This document shows, one piece after another, positions 33,593 through 44,482 of a stretch of DNA of 64,000 nucleotides; position 1 is the stretch's first letter; each line of letters opens with the position of its first letter. Under the pieces are notes generated by a model, which made no database searches, was not told the DNA's origin, and was given only the letters and a program-made list of their open reading frames with translations. The stretch spans positions 8,968,166-9,032,165 of the forward strand of contig JAPTYO010000005.1 in the NCBI GenBank assembly GCA_036873135.1, read 5' to 3'. Both the position numbers and the translations under genes were made by a program. The DNA comes from Clarkia xantiana subsp. parviflora. Lineage: Eukaryota; Streptophyta; Magnoliopsida; Myrtales; Onagraceae.

Positions 33593-36319
33593 ATGTCTGG
33601 TAAGATTTTCCTCTTTTGCTTCTATGGTTTACTGACATTACCTTCTCTTCTTTTCCTAAGTTTTCCTGTTTGTGGCCGTTTTTAGACGAGGCCAGTTCCG
33701 GGGAAAGGACCCATTTTATCTTTGAGCTTGCTATTAACGAAATTTCTGAGACCTCGTACGAGGCTGCTCTCCGAGAGGGCTGCATTACTTCAGCCTGGGA
33801 ACCCCGCTTCCCCTACGAGTCTCACCCAACCACCAGGAGAAAGCATATTGTCACGCGTCCTCGGGAAGGAGAGGTGTTCGTCTCCACCGGGCAGATAAAC
33901 GCTGGGATTCGATTCCCTTTTTGCGGGAATCTGGTGGAGATGTGCAACTTCTATAAGACGCATCCCAGCACCTTCTCTCCACATGCTATCCGCGTGTGGA
34001 ACGCCTTCCAGGTTCTGTGCCTCCGCCAACAGTGGACGTACAGCTTGCTGCTCTTCCGCACTTTCTGCGGGATGAAGTGCAACAAGGCTGGTGTCTGCTC
34101 CTTCACTCCCCGACTCCCCAAATGGACCAAGGAGCAGCTTTCCCGATTCGGCTGGGATGGAGAGACCTGGAAGTTTAACAAGGATTGGGGGCTCATTCGT
34201 TACTCAGGGACCGACAATAGCGGATGGAAGAAGTATTACTTATTCATCCAGAACAGCTCCATCCCATGGCCTCGATGGGAAGTGGTGGCAGACCCTGCCC
34301 CCAAGTTTGAAGTCTACACCGAGGATGACTTCAACACTCTTCAGCTGGTCCAACTTTACCGTTGGGGGGAATCCTTCGTTCCCCTCGACGCCAACAAGCT
34401 CGTGGAGGGGGACTTGATCCAGATCGGAGTCCAACTCCTCGACTCCGTTTCTGAGAATTTGGTTATCTGGGTAACTCTTCTAACTGCTTTGTATTTTCAT
34501 TTTTGCAGCCAAGAAGGCATCTCTGCTGACCCATCTCGTGTTGAAGCAGGGGGAGACCGATGCCGTCCAGGGTGGCTCCAAGCGAAAGCGGAAGTCTCTG
34601 AAGAAGGGAGCTTCCTCTTCTGCTGCTCCTCCGACTGAAAAGCAGGTCGGGACGGCCAAGCGGGCCAGAAGAGAAAAGGTGGACCAAGCCTTTGGTGTCA
34701 CCACTGCTGAGGAAGGTAAGCGTGTTTGCCTCGCTATTAAGAAATATAGGAGGTTGGTTCCCAAGGAGTTTATCCCCGCTGATCGGGAATCGCGGGTCCG
34801 AGAAATTAAGTATATGCTTCGAGGAGAAACCCCCCGCGTCCTTAAGGCGGGATACTACAACTTCTTTGGAAAGGACCAACATGTCGCGCGCCAAATCATC
34901 TGGTGCCCCCATAATACTCTGCCTGACTTCATTCGTCCCGCCACCGCAGGTCCGTCGGAGGCTCTTACTCCGAAGAAGGCTGCTACTCCAGCAAGGGCCG
35001 CGACTCCACAGGAGCCGATGATGGAGGATGCCCCGACGGAAGCTCAGTTCCGTCAGGTGACCAACTTGGAGGCTTCCCCCTCCTCCGAGGAGCCAAATGA
35101 AGGCGGCTTGCTTCCCCGCCAAAGGCCAGGTCGAAGCATCATGAGGCCAACTGTGGAGGACGTGTCTCGGAGTCCTCCCCCGGAGTTCCGCTCTCCGACT
35201 CCCGAGCCTCCGACCGAGGTGGCTCCTCCGACTGAGGCTTCCAAGGTCATCCCTCCACTCCCCATGGATGGGAACCTTTACAAGGTTTTTACCCCCGACC
35301 AAGAGACAGTTCCCTGGAACCCGATCGAGTCTCTCCAAGGGGTCTCACTCCATCGGGGAGACCTTCATCCAGAATTGGCCCTGCATCTGCTGGCAGGGTC
35401 GATTCTACCAGCCTTGAGACGCCCAATCTCCTTGGCACGGGAGGATATCGAGGAAGAGCTTCGCAACATGGCTATCCGTCGGATGGAGGTAAAACTTTAC
35501 TCTCGCTTTTATTCTTGCCCTCATTGTTCTTGCCTTCGATTATCGGATTTTAATCCTTTTTCCCTTTCGTCTTAGGAAACCGCGGACCAGCAGCGCTGCT
35601 TTGGTTTCATCCTGGCTCTGAAGGGTGCTTTGGAGGAGGAACAAGCCAAGTCGGACCCCGACGCCTTGGCCAAGCTCCAAGCGGACCTCGACGAGGCTGT
35701 GGCGGCAAAGAACAAGATAGCCAAGGAACAGACCCTCCTTGGCGAGAAGGCTATGGGCCTGCACAAGCAGGTCCAAGACCATGAAGTCGTGCTGCGTCGG
35801 GAGCGGAGGATGCTCAAGGAGGAGCAGCAGCGGCACGAGGCGGAGAAGAGGCAGCTGATCCTCGAGAAGAACATTCTCGAGGAAGCTAAGGCGGAGCTCG
35901 AGGAAGCTAAGGCGAGGCTCGAGGCCGAGAAGGCTGAGTTTCTTGCCAAGCTGGCTGAGGCGAAGGCTCAAAGCCGTGAGGAGGGTCGCCAAGAGGGTCG
36001 CGAGGAGTACCGGAACTCCGATGATTTCCAGGCGGATGCCGTGGGGTTCTGCAAAACCGAGGTGGAGAACGTTCTGTTCAATGCCGTCAAAGAGCTCTAT
36101 ACGGCATACGAGGGTTCCATCGACTTCAAGAAGTCCGAGACCCTTGACCCTATCGCGGAGAAATACTTCAGCCTCCCCACGGAGAGTGATGAGGCCGATC
36201 CCCCTTCAGGTGCCGCGGACCCGACTCCACGAACTGCGGAGCCTTCTGCCCAGGCCCCCTCGAATCCTGCCCCCTCCAAAGCTGCTGAGGACCCAACTTC
36301 CAACAAGAACCAAGCTTAA
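33593..36319 (+). CDS. Antisense spliced gene of Gyp-B, 'putative gypsy type transposon' family
   Basis: It runs opposite to gag-pol. The ATG at 33593 starts a 7-base exon; intron 33600-33685 (GTAAGA...TTTTTAG) joins in phase to DEASSGERTHF. Exon 2 carries the family core GIRFPFCGNLVEMCNFYKTHPSTFSPHAIRVWNAFQVLC, WDGETWKF and RWEVVADPAPKF (Pfam Transposase_28-like; function unknown). A second intron starts at 34462, the point equivalent to 5659 in Gyp-A; its 3' end is 34508 or 34513. A basic region (GGSKRKRKSLKKG, possible nuclear signal) and Pro/Thr-rich linker follow. Intron 35489-35575 (GTAAAA...TCTTAG) leads to a 229-codon frame that is a long Glu/Lys/Ala coiled coil (about residues 20-130) ending in NKNQA. 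A further GT-AG pair, 34715-34950, may be optional. No stop interrupts the exons. Confidence 0.75.
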
Positions 36320-37143
36320 TGCTTTATTCTTTAAGTCCTTGTAATTTTTCTCCTTGTATCCTCCTTGTTTCTTTGTATCGGAACCCTTAGGCTTTCGAGC
36401 CCTTATAAGAAATTCCTTTCATCTATTTTGGTCACGATAATCGTTGCACTACTTAAAGCGACTTTAGATCCGTTACTTAAAACGTTCCGACACATCACTT
36501 AAGATGACTTCATACATCCTTCCGATGCTTTACTCGGGACTTCACCACTTAAGGTTTCTCGTCCATATCATTTAATGTAATTTCGTATGTCCTTCGCGAC
36601 ATTTTCCTCGGGACTTTACCACTTAAGGTTTCTCATCCATGCCACTCAAGGCAATTTCACACATCACTTAAGATGATTTTTTCGCACCCCTTAAGGCTTT
36701 TATCATGCCATTCTAGACGACTAAATCGTACCCTTTAGGGCTTTTTGCTGCATCATATAGACGACTTATGCGGACCCGTTAGGGCTTTTTCATACCTAGG
36801 CTTTTGGTTGCATCATAAAGACGACTTACTCATACCCCGTAGGGCTTTTGTCCGTACCTCGAAAGGCTTTTATCGCGCCATAAAGGCGACTTAATCGTAC
36901 CTCGTAAGGCTTTTATCGCGTCCTCCAGGACGTCTTACTCGTACCTCGGAAGGCTTTTAATCGTACCTCGGAAGGCTTTTATCGCGTCCTTCAGGACGTC
37001 TTACTAACAGTTAGAATAAATCTAAAAGAAATTTGATCGGAAGCAAAATAACTCAAAGCTTTGCTTACATCGGATCAATCGATAAGACAACTTGCGCCAT
37101 TTGGGGCGACTTAACATCACGCACCTCTCAAGGCGATTTAATA
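36320..37143. other. Gyp-B spacer with degenerate repeats, tail to tail between antisense gene and integrase
   Basis: From about 36690 the words AAGGCTTTTATCGCG, GTACCTCG and GACGTCTTACTCGTACC recur irregularly every 40-50 bp to 37010, a decayed tandem array. No gene. Confidence 0.7.
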
Positions 37144-38868
37144 TCAAACATGATACTTCTTCAAGTGTGCGTCACTGAAGGAATGTTTCAACGTCTTGCC
37201 ATCAAGGTCTTCTAACTTGTATGCATTCGGGGCTGGCATCCCTACGATTTTGTAAGGTCCTTCCCATTTCGGTGATAGCTTGTTGATCCGATCTTGATGA
37301 ACGAACTCGTTCCTCCGCCAGACAAGTTCTCCAACGAAGAATTGTCGGGACTTGACACGCCGATTATAATACCTGGCTGTTGCCAGACGCATCCGAGCCT
37401 GAACTTCGTCAGCCTTCCACCTTTTCTCTTCAAGCAAGTCCAAGTCCAAACGCCTTATCTCCTCGTTCATCAGAGGCTCGTAATACCTCCTGCGATGGGA
37501 CGCCACCGCTATCTCCACAGGAGCAACTGCCTCCGTGCCGTAAACAAGGCCAAACGGAGTCTCCCCAGTCGACTGCTTGGGTGTTGTTCTAACAGCCCAC
37601 AGCACGTTTTCATGCTCATCGAGCCAATGACCCTGCAAGGCATAGACTCTCTTTTTCAAGCCATCCATCACGATCTTGTTGGCTGATTCGACTTGGCCAT
37701 TAGTCTGAGCATGGTGGACGAAAGCTGTCTGATGCTCGATGTTCAATTCCTCCAGATACTCCTTCAACTGAGCCCCATTGAACGGAGGGCCATTATCACT
37801 GATCAACACTCGAGGAACCCCATACCGGGATATGATCTGAGTCTGGAGAAACTTGAGGATCTGCTGCCCCGTCGTCTTGGCCAACGCCTTAGCCTCTATC
37901 CACTTCGAGAAGTAATTAATGGCTACGATTAAATACTTGCACTGACCTTTTGCTTGTGGAAGAGGTCCCACCAAGTCAATTCCCCACTGCGCGAAGGGCC
38001 AAGCACTCCTGATGGACATCAAGTCCGCGGCAGGAGCCACGATATTCGGAGCGTACCTCTGGCACGCATCACAGGATTGGACCATCGCTGTCGCTTCCTT
38101 GTTCATCGAAGGCCAGTAGTAGCCTAAATTCAGTGCTTTCCTCACAATGGATCGGGCCCCTTCATGACAGGCCGCGACTCCTTCGTGCAACTCTCTCAGG
38201 ATCCGATTCGTATCAGGCTCCGCCACACATTTCAGAAAAGGCTTTACACGCCCCTTCTTGTATAACTGGTTGTCCACCATCACGTAGTTGCTCACGATTC
38301 GTCGCAACCTAACAGCTGTCACTTCATCGTCGGGGAGTGCCCCCGTAGTCAGGTACGTGACTATCGGAGTCATCCAGGTGGGTTTCTCTTCTTCCTCTGA
38401 TCCTGCTTCAATAGCGCATACCTCCGACGGATCGATGGTTGAGATAATCACGCTCTCCAGAAAGTGCACCTTCTGATTCTCCTCGGGGGCTACACCTAGG
38501 GCAAACTTGCTTAAAGCGTCTGCCTCCGCGTTCTCTTCCCTCGGGATTGCCTCAATGTCGAAGCTTTTGAAGCTTCCCTTCAAAGTCTGCACCTCGTGCA
38601 AATACTTCCTCATTGTCGGGCTCTTCGCTTCGTAATTCCCTTGGACTTGATTCACGATCAGGCTAGCATCACACTTCACCCTTAAATGATCAACTCCCGT
38701 ACCTTTGGCGATTTTAAGGCCCGTGATGAGAGCCTCATACTCAGCTTCATTGTTGGTGGCCCTAAACGTCAAGGCCAAGGCATATCGCAGGGGCTCGCCT
38801 CCACCGGGCGGTATCAATACAAATCCTGCCCCCGATCCTTCTACACTTGATGAACCATCAGTGTACAT
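37144..38868 (-). CDS. Gyp-B archaeal-type RNase H and integrase, 574 residues, open
   Basis: Residues 1-125 are a second, archaeal-type RNase H (MYTDGSSSVEGSGAG; acidic residues D4, E43 or E45, D67 and D117), a mark of Tat-type elements. Next come the integrase zinc-binding HHCC region (LHEGVAACHEG...CDACQRYA), and the catalytic core with GIDLVGP, ISDNGPPFNG and NGQVESANK supplying Asp, Asp and Glu. The C-terminus has the GPYKI block (WEGPYKIVGM) of gypsy integrases and ends HLKKYHV. Integrase inserts the cDNA and makes the 5-bp duplication. The start is not a true start: in an active element this is part of the gag-pol polyprotein, and a shift near 38865 separates it from upstream. Confidence 0.9.
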   Translation of the reverse strand: MYTDGSSSVEGSGAGFVLIPPGGGEPLRYALALTFRATNNEAEYEALITGLKIAKGTGVDHLRVKCDASLIVNQVQGNYEAKSPTMRKYLHEVQTLKGSFKSFDIEAIPREENAEADALSKFALGVAPEENQKVHFLESVIISTIDPSEVCAIEAGSEEEEKPTWMTPIVTYLTTGALPDDEVTAVRLRRIVSNYVMVDNQLYKKGRVKPFLKCVAEPDTNRILRELHEGVAACHEGARSIVRKALNLGYYWPSMNKEATAMVQSCDACQRYAPNIVAPAADLMSIRSAWPFAQWGIDLVGPLPQAKGQCKYLIVAINYFSKWIEAKALAKTTGQQILKFLQTQIISRYGVPRVLISDNGPPFNGAQLKEYLEELNIEHQTAFVHHAQTNGQVESANKIVMDGLKKRVYALQGHWLDEHENVLWAVRTTPKQSTGETPFGLVYGTEAVAPVEIAVASHRRRYYEPLMNEEIRRLDLDLLEEKRWKADEVQARMRLATARYYNRRVKSRQFFVGELVWRRNEFVHQDRINKLSPKWEGPYKIVGMPAPNAYKLEDLDGKTLKHSFSDAHLKKYHV

Positions 38869-39454
38869 TTCCCAGTTGTTCTCATTTGCTGTTCTGGCTG
38901 TTCTGCTATCGGGACTTCCATGGTTGCCCCCTCTACAGGACCTGCTTCTTCCAGATCGGGTGCTGTAGACTCTGCTATAAAATCTGCCAATGCTTGGCCT
39001 TTAATAGCTGTTCTCGGAGCAAAGTGAATACGGAACTCCGTAAGCTCGATGGCCCATTTCACCAATCTCCCCGACGCCTCCGGTCGGTTCAAAAAGTGCT
39101 TCAAGGGCTGATTAGTTAACACCGTAACTTCGTGGAGATACTTCTCAATAGCGGGATAATTCATTTCAGATTTGGCAAACGCCTTGCTTACATAATAAAC
39201 AGGAACTTGGTTGCCCTTGACAATCTTTATTAAAACAGAACTAACAACAACTTCAGAACAGCCAAATAGAGATAAAGCGGCTCGCCTGGAACCGGCTTCG
39301 CCAACGGCGGGAGGGTACAGAGGTGCTGCTTAAGTGCTTGGAATGCCTCCTCGCACTTGTCGGACCATTCAAACTTCTCGTGGGCCCTTAGCACATCAAA
39401 AAATGGCATGGCTCGGTCACTCGCCTTGGATAGGAAACGATTCATCGCAGCCAA
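38869..39454 (-). pseudogene. Gyp-B RT-linked RNase H, frameshifted
   Basis: Frames 39454-39230 and 39164-38841 hold the region after RT: MNRFLSKASDRAMPFFDVLR, WSDKCEEAFQALKQHL (connection), then SEMNYPAIEKYLHEV and LVKWAIELTEFRIHFAPRTAIKGQALADFIAES. Three frame changes (near 39450, 39235 and 38865) split the polyprotein. They are the only clear lesions in Gyp-B pol. Confidence 0.85.
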
Positions 39455-42400
39455 TCGTCCATCAGCACCTGGACCTCCCGTTGGGTTTTCGGAGACTGCA
39501 TCTCCTCAATTGCTCTCAGCTTCTCAGGGTTCACCTCGATTCCTCTTTGGCTCACCATGAATCCCAGAAATTTCCCCGAGTTTACCCCGAAAGCACACTT
39601 ATCCGGATTCAAACGAACCTGATGGAACTTCATCCGCTCAAACGCCCCCGCTAAATCGCGGACATGGTCTCCTGCCTGTTGGGACTTCACCAGCATGTCA
39701 TCTACATAAGCCTCCATGGTCTTTCCCAGCATGTCTCCGAACAACTTGTTCACAATCCTCTGGTAAGTTGCTCCAGCATTGATCAGTCCGAAGGGCATAA
39801 CGTCGTAGTGATAAACATCACTATCAGCATAGAAAGCTGTGTGGGGGGCATCCTCCTTCGCCATCTTGATCTGGTTGTAACCAGAATTGGCATCCATGAA
39901 GCTCAGCAGCTCATGTCCCGATGTGGCATCCACCAACTGGTCAATCATCGGGAGCGGATAACAATCCTTCGGGCAAGCTTTGTTCAAGTCGCGGAAATCG
40001 ACACACATCCGCCACTTCCCATTACTCTTCCTCACCAGGACCGGGTTAGCGACCCAAGTCTGGAATCGGAGCTCCTTGATGAATCCAGCGTCGAGCAGCC
40101 TGCCCACCTCCTGCTGGATCGCGATCCTCTTATCCGCGCCCATCGGACGCCTCTTCTGCGCGATAGGCTTGATCGCGGGATCAATCTTCAGCTCGTGCAC
40201 TATCACGTCGGGGCTGATTCCTGGCATATCGCTCGGGGACCAGGCAAACAGCTCCTTAAACTCCTTCAGGAGCTCAATCAACTCTCGGGCTCTTTCCTCC
40301 GACAAAGCAGACCCGATCTTCACTCTCCTTTGAGGTCCGTCAACCTCGACCTCCTTCAAATCCTTCATGGGGGCGGGACGCCCAAATTCTTCCCGAGGAT
40401 CGGCATCAGTTTGAAGGACAGCCATGGCTTCTCTCCTTCGAGTGGCATTAACATAACACCTTCTGGATGCCACCTGGTCACCCTTGACTTCTCCAACCCC
40501 ATTGTCAGTCGGGAACTTCATCTTCTGGTGGACGGTCGAGGCGACTGCCATGAGAGGGTTGATGGTGGTCCTCCCGATGATAGCGTTATACGTCCCCGAA
40601 GACTCTACCACGACGAAATCCACGTTCCGCCTTTCCATCTTCCAGCCGCTACCGAACTCCACCGGTAAGGTAATCATTCCCAATGGATAGGAAGTAGAAC
40701 CAGAGAATCCTACCATTGGGAAGTTCACATGTGCCAGGTCCTTCTTCGTTTTTCCCATGGCTTCCAAGGCGTCCATGAAAAGAATGTCGGAGGAACTCCC
40801 TCCATCTATCAGGATCCGCTTCATCTCGAATCCGTCCACATCCAGGGTAACGACCAAGGCGTCATCGTTGGGGCTCTCCACGCCTATCAAATCCTCCGCT
40901 GAGAAAGAAATAACCATTTCTTCCTTTACAGTCCACGACCGGGACCTCTTTCCTAGCACCACAGCAGAAGAGATGCGGGAAGCATAATTCTCCCGAGAAG
41001 CGGAGGTATCACCTCCCGCCGCCATTCCTCCAAGAATGAAGTTAATGGTTCCCCGCCTCTCCTTACGGGCACCAGAGGATTCCGCCTCCACCTTCTTCTT
41101 CTTCGGGGACCGGTCGTGAGACTTGGAACGAGACCGTGACCGAGTTTTGGAACGGGATCGGCACCGTCCCCTTCCGACGAACTCCTTCAGCTTCCCCTTC
41201 TGGATCAGCTTCTCTATCTCCTTCTTCAGCTCCCGACAGTTATCTGTGTCCTGACCATTGGCTCGATGGTACCGACAGTAACGATCAGAGCGGCCTCCCA
41301 AGAACTCACCTTCCTTCCTCGGGGGGTATCGGGCGAGACCCTGCCGATCCATCACGGCTAGCACGGAGGTCATCGAACTGTTGAGGGGAACATTACGACC
41401 CTCACGGTTATCCTTCCTCGGAGGACGCTTGTCCTCCCTTCTATCGGGGCGACCACGACTCCTACTTCCCTTCGATTTGTCGCTCCCTTTGCGATCATCC
41501 GACAGCTTGGATGATGGCTTTCCTCTTCCTGGCTTCGGAGGATCAAGCTCTCCGGCAGCAATCTTCGACTCCTGCACGTCGATTTGCTGCTTCACCCTCG
41601 CTTGCAGGGCCTCCATACTCCACAAAGCCTTCGCGGCTACACTGTGCATCAGATCGGAACCATACGGAGCAGTCAGGTTCCGAAGGAAAGTGCGGATGGT
41701 CTCTCCCTCCGATATCTCCTCGTCTATCTCCGCGACACTAGCAGTGAACCGTTGGTAGTAATATGCCAGCGACTCGTCGGATCTCTGCACCACCTGGGTC
41801 AAAGACCTCACACTCTTCAAGAGACGCCTACGACCCTGATACTGCTTGATGAAGCGGTCGTGCATATCGGCCCAGCAAGTAATGCTTCCCGACGGTAGGC
41901 TGAAAAACCGTGTCATGGCCATTTCTCCCAAGGTGATCGGGAACAACGAACACACGAGGTCATCATTCGAGGTCCTACCCATACAGGCCTGGACATGCCT
42001 CTGAACATGGCGAACCGGGTCCCCTTCACCATCGTACTCCATGATGGTCGGAATACCTAGCCCTGGCGGGGCGACAGTATCTAGCAGCCGTGGAACAAAA
42101 GGGTGAGTGGATCGGTCCTTCAACTCCGATGTCATGTGCTTCTGATCGCCCATGCATATGTTGACGATTTTCACCACCTGATCGGGGTTGATGGGGCCAT
42201 TCAGGGGAATGGTCCTGTGCTGCACTGGTCCGGGACCATCAACCACAAACTTCTCCGAGTTCGCGGGTTCCTTACCCTTATTCCTGGGCTGAACCTCTTG
42301 AACCTCCTGTTCTTCTTGAACCTCCCTTGGAGGAGGTGGAGGCAACTCCTCCCGTGGAGGCAATTCCTCTGCCCTCCTGGCAGCCTCTCTTTTGTCCAGC

Positions 42401-42732
42401 AGAGCCTCCATGGCTGCTAGGAACATAGGCATAGCATCTGCTACTGCCTTAGCAAACTCTGAGTTTGAGGAAGCACCTACCTCCCTCCGCGGGACTTCCT
42501 CTCTGTGCCCCACCGGGTTTGGAGGAGCATCCGCCTCCCTTCGCGGGATATCTTGCCTGTTCACCTCCGTGTCTCGGACTGAGACCTCATACTCTTCACC
42601 ATGCCCCCCTGTTTGAGAAGCAGCAGGGTGCTCACCTTGTTCAGCAGCATATTCCGGCAACGCGGAATTCACAGTTCCAGCAGGGCGAGAACTGCCGGCC
42701 TGGACTTGCTTCTTCTTGCCACCACCAGCCAT
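39442..42732 (-). CDS. Gyp-B gag-protease-RT polyprotein, open for 1,096 codons
   Basis: I start at ATG 42732 (MAGGGKKKQVQAG); the frame is open up into the primer site, but only through TTG. Order: disordered Pro/Glu-rich N-terminus; Retrotrans_gag (FFSLPSGSITCWADMHDRFIKQYQG...SEGETIRTFLRNL); basic linker; knuckle-like YCRYHRANGQDTDNC; Arg/Ser repeats; retropepsin (RILIDGGSSSDILF, then YNAIIGRTTINP); RT with RMCVDFRDLNKACPKDCYPLP, FMDANSGYNQI and AYVDDMLVKS (YVDD at 39697-39708). The last residues after REVQVL are a frameshift product. All RT and protease active residues I can check are present. Confidence 0.92.
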   Translation of the reverse strand: MAGGGKKKQVQAGSSRPAGTVNSALPEYAAEQGEHPAASQTGGHGEEYEVSVRDTEVNRQDIPRREADAPPNPVGHREEVPRREVGASSNSEFAKAVADAMPMFLAAMEALLDKREAARRAEELPPREELPPPPPREVQEEQEVQEVQPRNKGKEPANSEKFVVDGPGPVQHRTIPLNGPINPDQVVKIVNICMGDQKHMTSELKDRSTHPFVPRLLDTVAPPGLGIPTIMEYDGEGDPVRHVQRHVQACMGRTSNDDLVCSLFPITLGEMAMTRFFSLPSGSITCWADMHDRFIKQYQGRRRLLKSVRSLTQVVQRSDESLAYYYQRFTASVAEIDEEISEGETIRTFLRNLTAPYGSDLMHSVAAKALWSMEALQARVKQQIDVQESKIAAGELDPPKPGRGKPSSKLSDDRKGSDKSKGSRSRGRPDRREDKRPPRKDNREGRNVPLNSSMTSVLAVMDRQGLARYPPRKEGEFLGGRSDRYCRYHRANGQDTDNCRELKKEIEKLIQKGKLKEFVGRGRCRSRSKTRSRSRSKSHDRSPKKKKVEAESSGARKERRGTINFILGGMAAGGDTSASRENYASRISSAVVLGKRSRSWTVKEEMVISFSAEDLIGVESPNDDALVVTLDVDGFEMKRILIDGGSSSDILFMDALEAMGKTKKDLAHVNFPMVGFSGSTSYPLGMITLPVEFGSGWKMERRNVDFVVVESSGTYNAIIGRTTINPLMAVASTVHQKMKFPTDNGVGEVKGDQVASRRCYVNATRRREAMAVLQTDADPREEFGRPAPMKDLKEVEVDGPQRRVKIGSALSEERARELIELLKEFKELFAWSPSDMPGISPDVIVHELKIDPAIKPIAQKRRPMGADKRIAIQQEVGRLLDAGFIKELRFQTWVANPVLVRKSNGKWRMCVDFRDLNKACPKDCYPLPMIDQLVDATSGHELLSFMDANSGYNQIKMAKEDAPHTAFYADSDVYHYDVMPFGLINAGATYQRIVNKLFGDMLGKTMEAYVDDMLVKSQQAGDHVRDLAGAFERMKFHQVRLNPDKCAFGVNSGKFLGFMVSQRGIEVNPEKLRAIEEMQSPKTQREVQVLMDDWLR

Positions 42733-42773
42733 CGATCTAGTGGAAACTATTTTGGCTTTTCGTAAGTTTCCCA

Positions 42774-42785
42774 CAGACGGCGCCA
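42774..42785 (-). promoter_or_regulatory. Gyp-B primer binding site
   Basis: TGGCGCCGTCTG on the minus strand, one base inside the 5' LTR and identical to Gyp-A, continuing TGGG. It primes minus-strand DNA synthesis. Confidence 0.85.
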
Positions 42786-42786
42786 A

Positions 42787-43488
42787 TGTTGGATCACGAC
42801 TGAAGCTTCGTTACGTTCTTGACGGAAAGCTTGAACTCCTAGGCTCCGCGTAATCCTGCAAAAAGGGACAGCCTGGGTGGTGACCCAGAATCCCTCTCCG
42901 ATGCCTAAATGAGTGTATGAACGATGGGGTGGTAAACAGTAATCTAAGCTCCTATTAGAATGTGTGTTTTCTGAGGTAACTTCCTCCTTTATATAGGAGG
43001 GGAAGTTACTCAGTTACCTGTAACCGCGCCTGGCAGTTTTACCCACGATTCCGCATATCTCGTTCAGGATTCCATATATCTCGCCCCACGCTCCGCGTAT
43101 CTCGCCCACTCTCCGCGTATCTCGGGCACGCCCTGCGTATCTCGGGGGAGGTTATCTGTATCTTAACCGTCTCCCCACTACTCTATCTAGTAGGCGGGTT
43201 TCTCGGTCTTATCCTCTGATCACAAGTCCCGATCTATCTCGGGGACTCCAGAGTTATCGCATTCTAGGTCACCACCCAGGACCCCTCGTCTCACGAGACA
43301 GGGCCGGCTTTATCGGGGCCTTCTCAAAGGCGTATCGTCAGGAGCATTCAACTCATATATCGGGACCACTCTCATCGGAACCTTTCATATTGGGCTTCTG
43401 GACCTTCCAGGTCTTTCATAAGGCCCACCGGGCTTACTCGCCGTCTATTGACTGTTAACGAGGCTAACGATTTCATCGGAACCCATCA
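42787..43488 (-). repeat. Gyp-B 5' LTR (702 bp)
   Basis: Same length as its partner with no indels and about 15 substitutions, mostly C/T and G/A. Its TATA core is at about 42989-42996. Confidence 0.95.
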
Positions 43489-43640
43489 CTGCAAACATAA
43501 CAATAGCAACACCCTGCAATTTATTCACATAATCAAACATCATAGCTGCACCAATTATAGAAGCAGACTCTACATGCACGGGACCATCTGTGACGAGTCT
43601 CCATACCGTGTGCCCAGAAATAGTCAGAAATATTTGGCAA
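43489..43640 (-). pseudogene. RNase H-like fragment, N-terminal part, right of Gyp-B
   Basis: The minus frame reads TDGPVHVESASIIGAAMMFDYVNKLQGVAIVMF, the first strands of a LINE-type RNase H with the Asp of TDG. It continues in frame into the fragment at 31850-32247 on the far side of Gyp-B. Confidence 0.65.
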
Positions 43641-44048
43641 TTGATTAATCCCTTTAAGTTTCATTTTTTAAGAAATTGTAATTTATCATATAGAGAATTG
43701 GGTTATGGTCGACAATTGAAATTTAATATTTATTTTATAACATCTAAATCAATCTATATATAGAGAATTGGGTTATGGTCGGCAATTGAAAGTCATATGT
43801 ATATATTTAAATAATAAAACTGGCAAATATGTAAATAGAGTACCGAAAGGGTGTAACTAAAAAATATTTTTTTTTCAAATTCATAATAGAACCCCCGAAC
43901 TCGAATTTCTGATCGTAGACCGATTTCTTACCTAGATGTTTAATTAATTATTCGCTTAGGTGATTTAGGGTTCTAGTTAGCTTTAATTAACTAGTGGCGA
44001 CTCTTTCAAAATTGCACGTTTTCAAAACGTAATCGCCTTAGGTTAGAT
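43641..44048. other. AT-rich stretch with a 72-bp direct repeat and gypsy-like leader
   Basis: The word TATAGAGAATTGGGTTATGGTC occurs at about 43689 and 43761. From 43910 the text (TAACTAGTGGCGACTCTTTC, TCTGACACTCGCCCC) resembles leader sequence next to plant gypsy gag genes. No gene. Confidence 0.4.
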
Positions 44049-44482
44049 TTAGGTCTGACACTCGCCCCTCTTTTTTTTTCTTTTTTTTTTTCCCAACAGC
44101 TCCTCCACCTCTCCTATAGTGATTAAGGCAGACTTTTTGGCTGGAACGTCGACCACGGGGGTGTTTGGAGCTTCCTTAGTCCCTAGGAGGTTTGCCTCGA
44201 TGGTATTCACGATGGAGGCCACCTCGTCGTTTTGGGTGAACTCGTGGGCTGGCTCCTTGGTGTTTGGGACTGTTCCCGCCTGAGCCTGATTCCAAAATGC
44301 CATGAATGTTGCCAACACCACTTGTGGGACAGCTGGGGGGATTGCCTTCATCTCTTCTTGATTTGGTGGTGGCTCAGAGTGAGGGAGGGATTCTTCACCA
44401 TTGGAACCATTGTTTTGAAGAGGAAGATCTTCCTCGTTTAATTTCCTAGAAGTGGTGGGATCTGTTTGAGATTTGGTGTTCG
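44049..44482 (-). pseudogene. Gypsy gag-like N-terminal fragment
   Basis: The minus frame 44351-44049 reads PQVVLATFMAFWNQAQAGTVPN...VDVPAKKSALITIGEVEELLGKK, similar in style to the start of gypsy gag polyproteins. A poly-T/C tract (44070-44093) closes it as a lysine run. It is cut off at 44483 by the start of Cop-4. Assignment to gag is tentative. Confidence 0.35.

Larger units (their letters stand above)
32248..43488 (-). mobile_element. Gyp-B: nearly complete Tat-type gypsy LTR retrotransposon
   Basis: Two 702-bp LTRs enclose a primer site (right), gag-protease-RT, RNase H, archaeal-type RNase H plus integrase, an antisense spliced gene, tandem repeats and a polypurine tract (left). The 5-bp CTGCA at 32243-32247 and 43489-43493 is an exact target duplication. 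The extra RNase H before integrase and the antisense gene identify the Tat/Retand branch. LTRs differ at about 15 of 702 sites by eye. Frameshifts lie only between RT and the second RNase H, so it is recently inactivated. Confidence 0.95.

Noticed and set aside
34463..35338. 291-codon minus-strand frame opposite the Gyp-B antisense gene
   Set aside because: Shadow of the coding plus strand, no recognisable domain.
39664..40668. 334-codon plus-strand frame opposite Gyp-B gag-pol
   Set aside because: It mirrors a conserved coding region on the other strand and shows no domain; a shadow frame.
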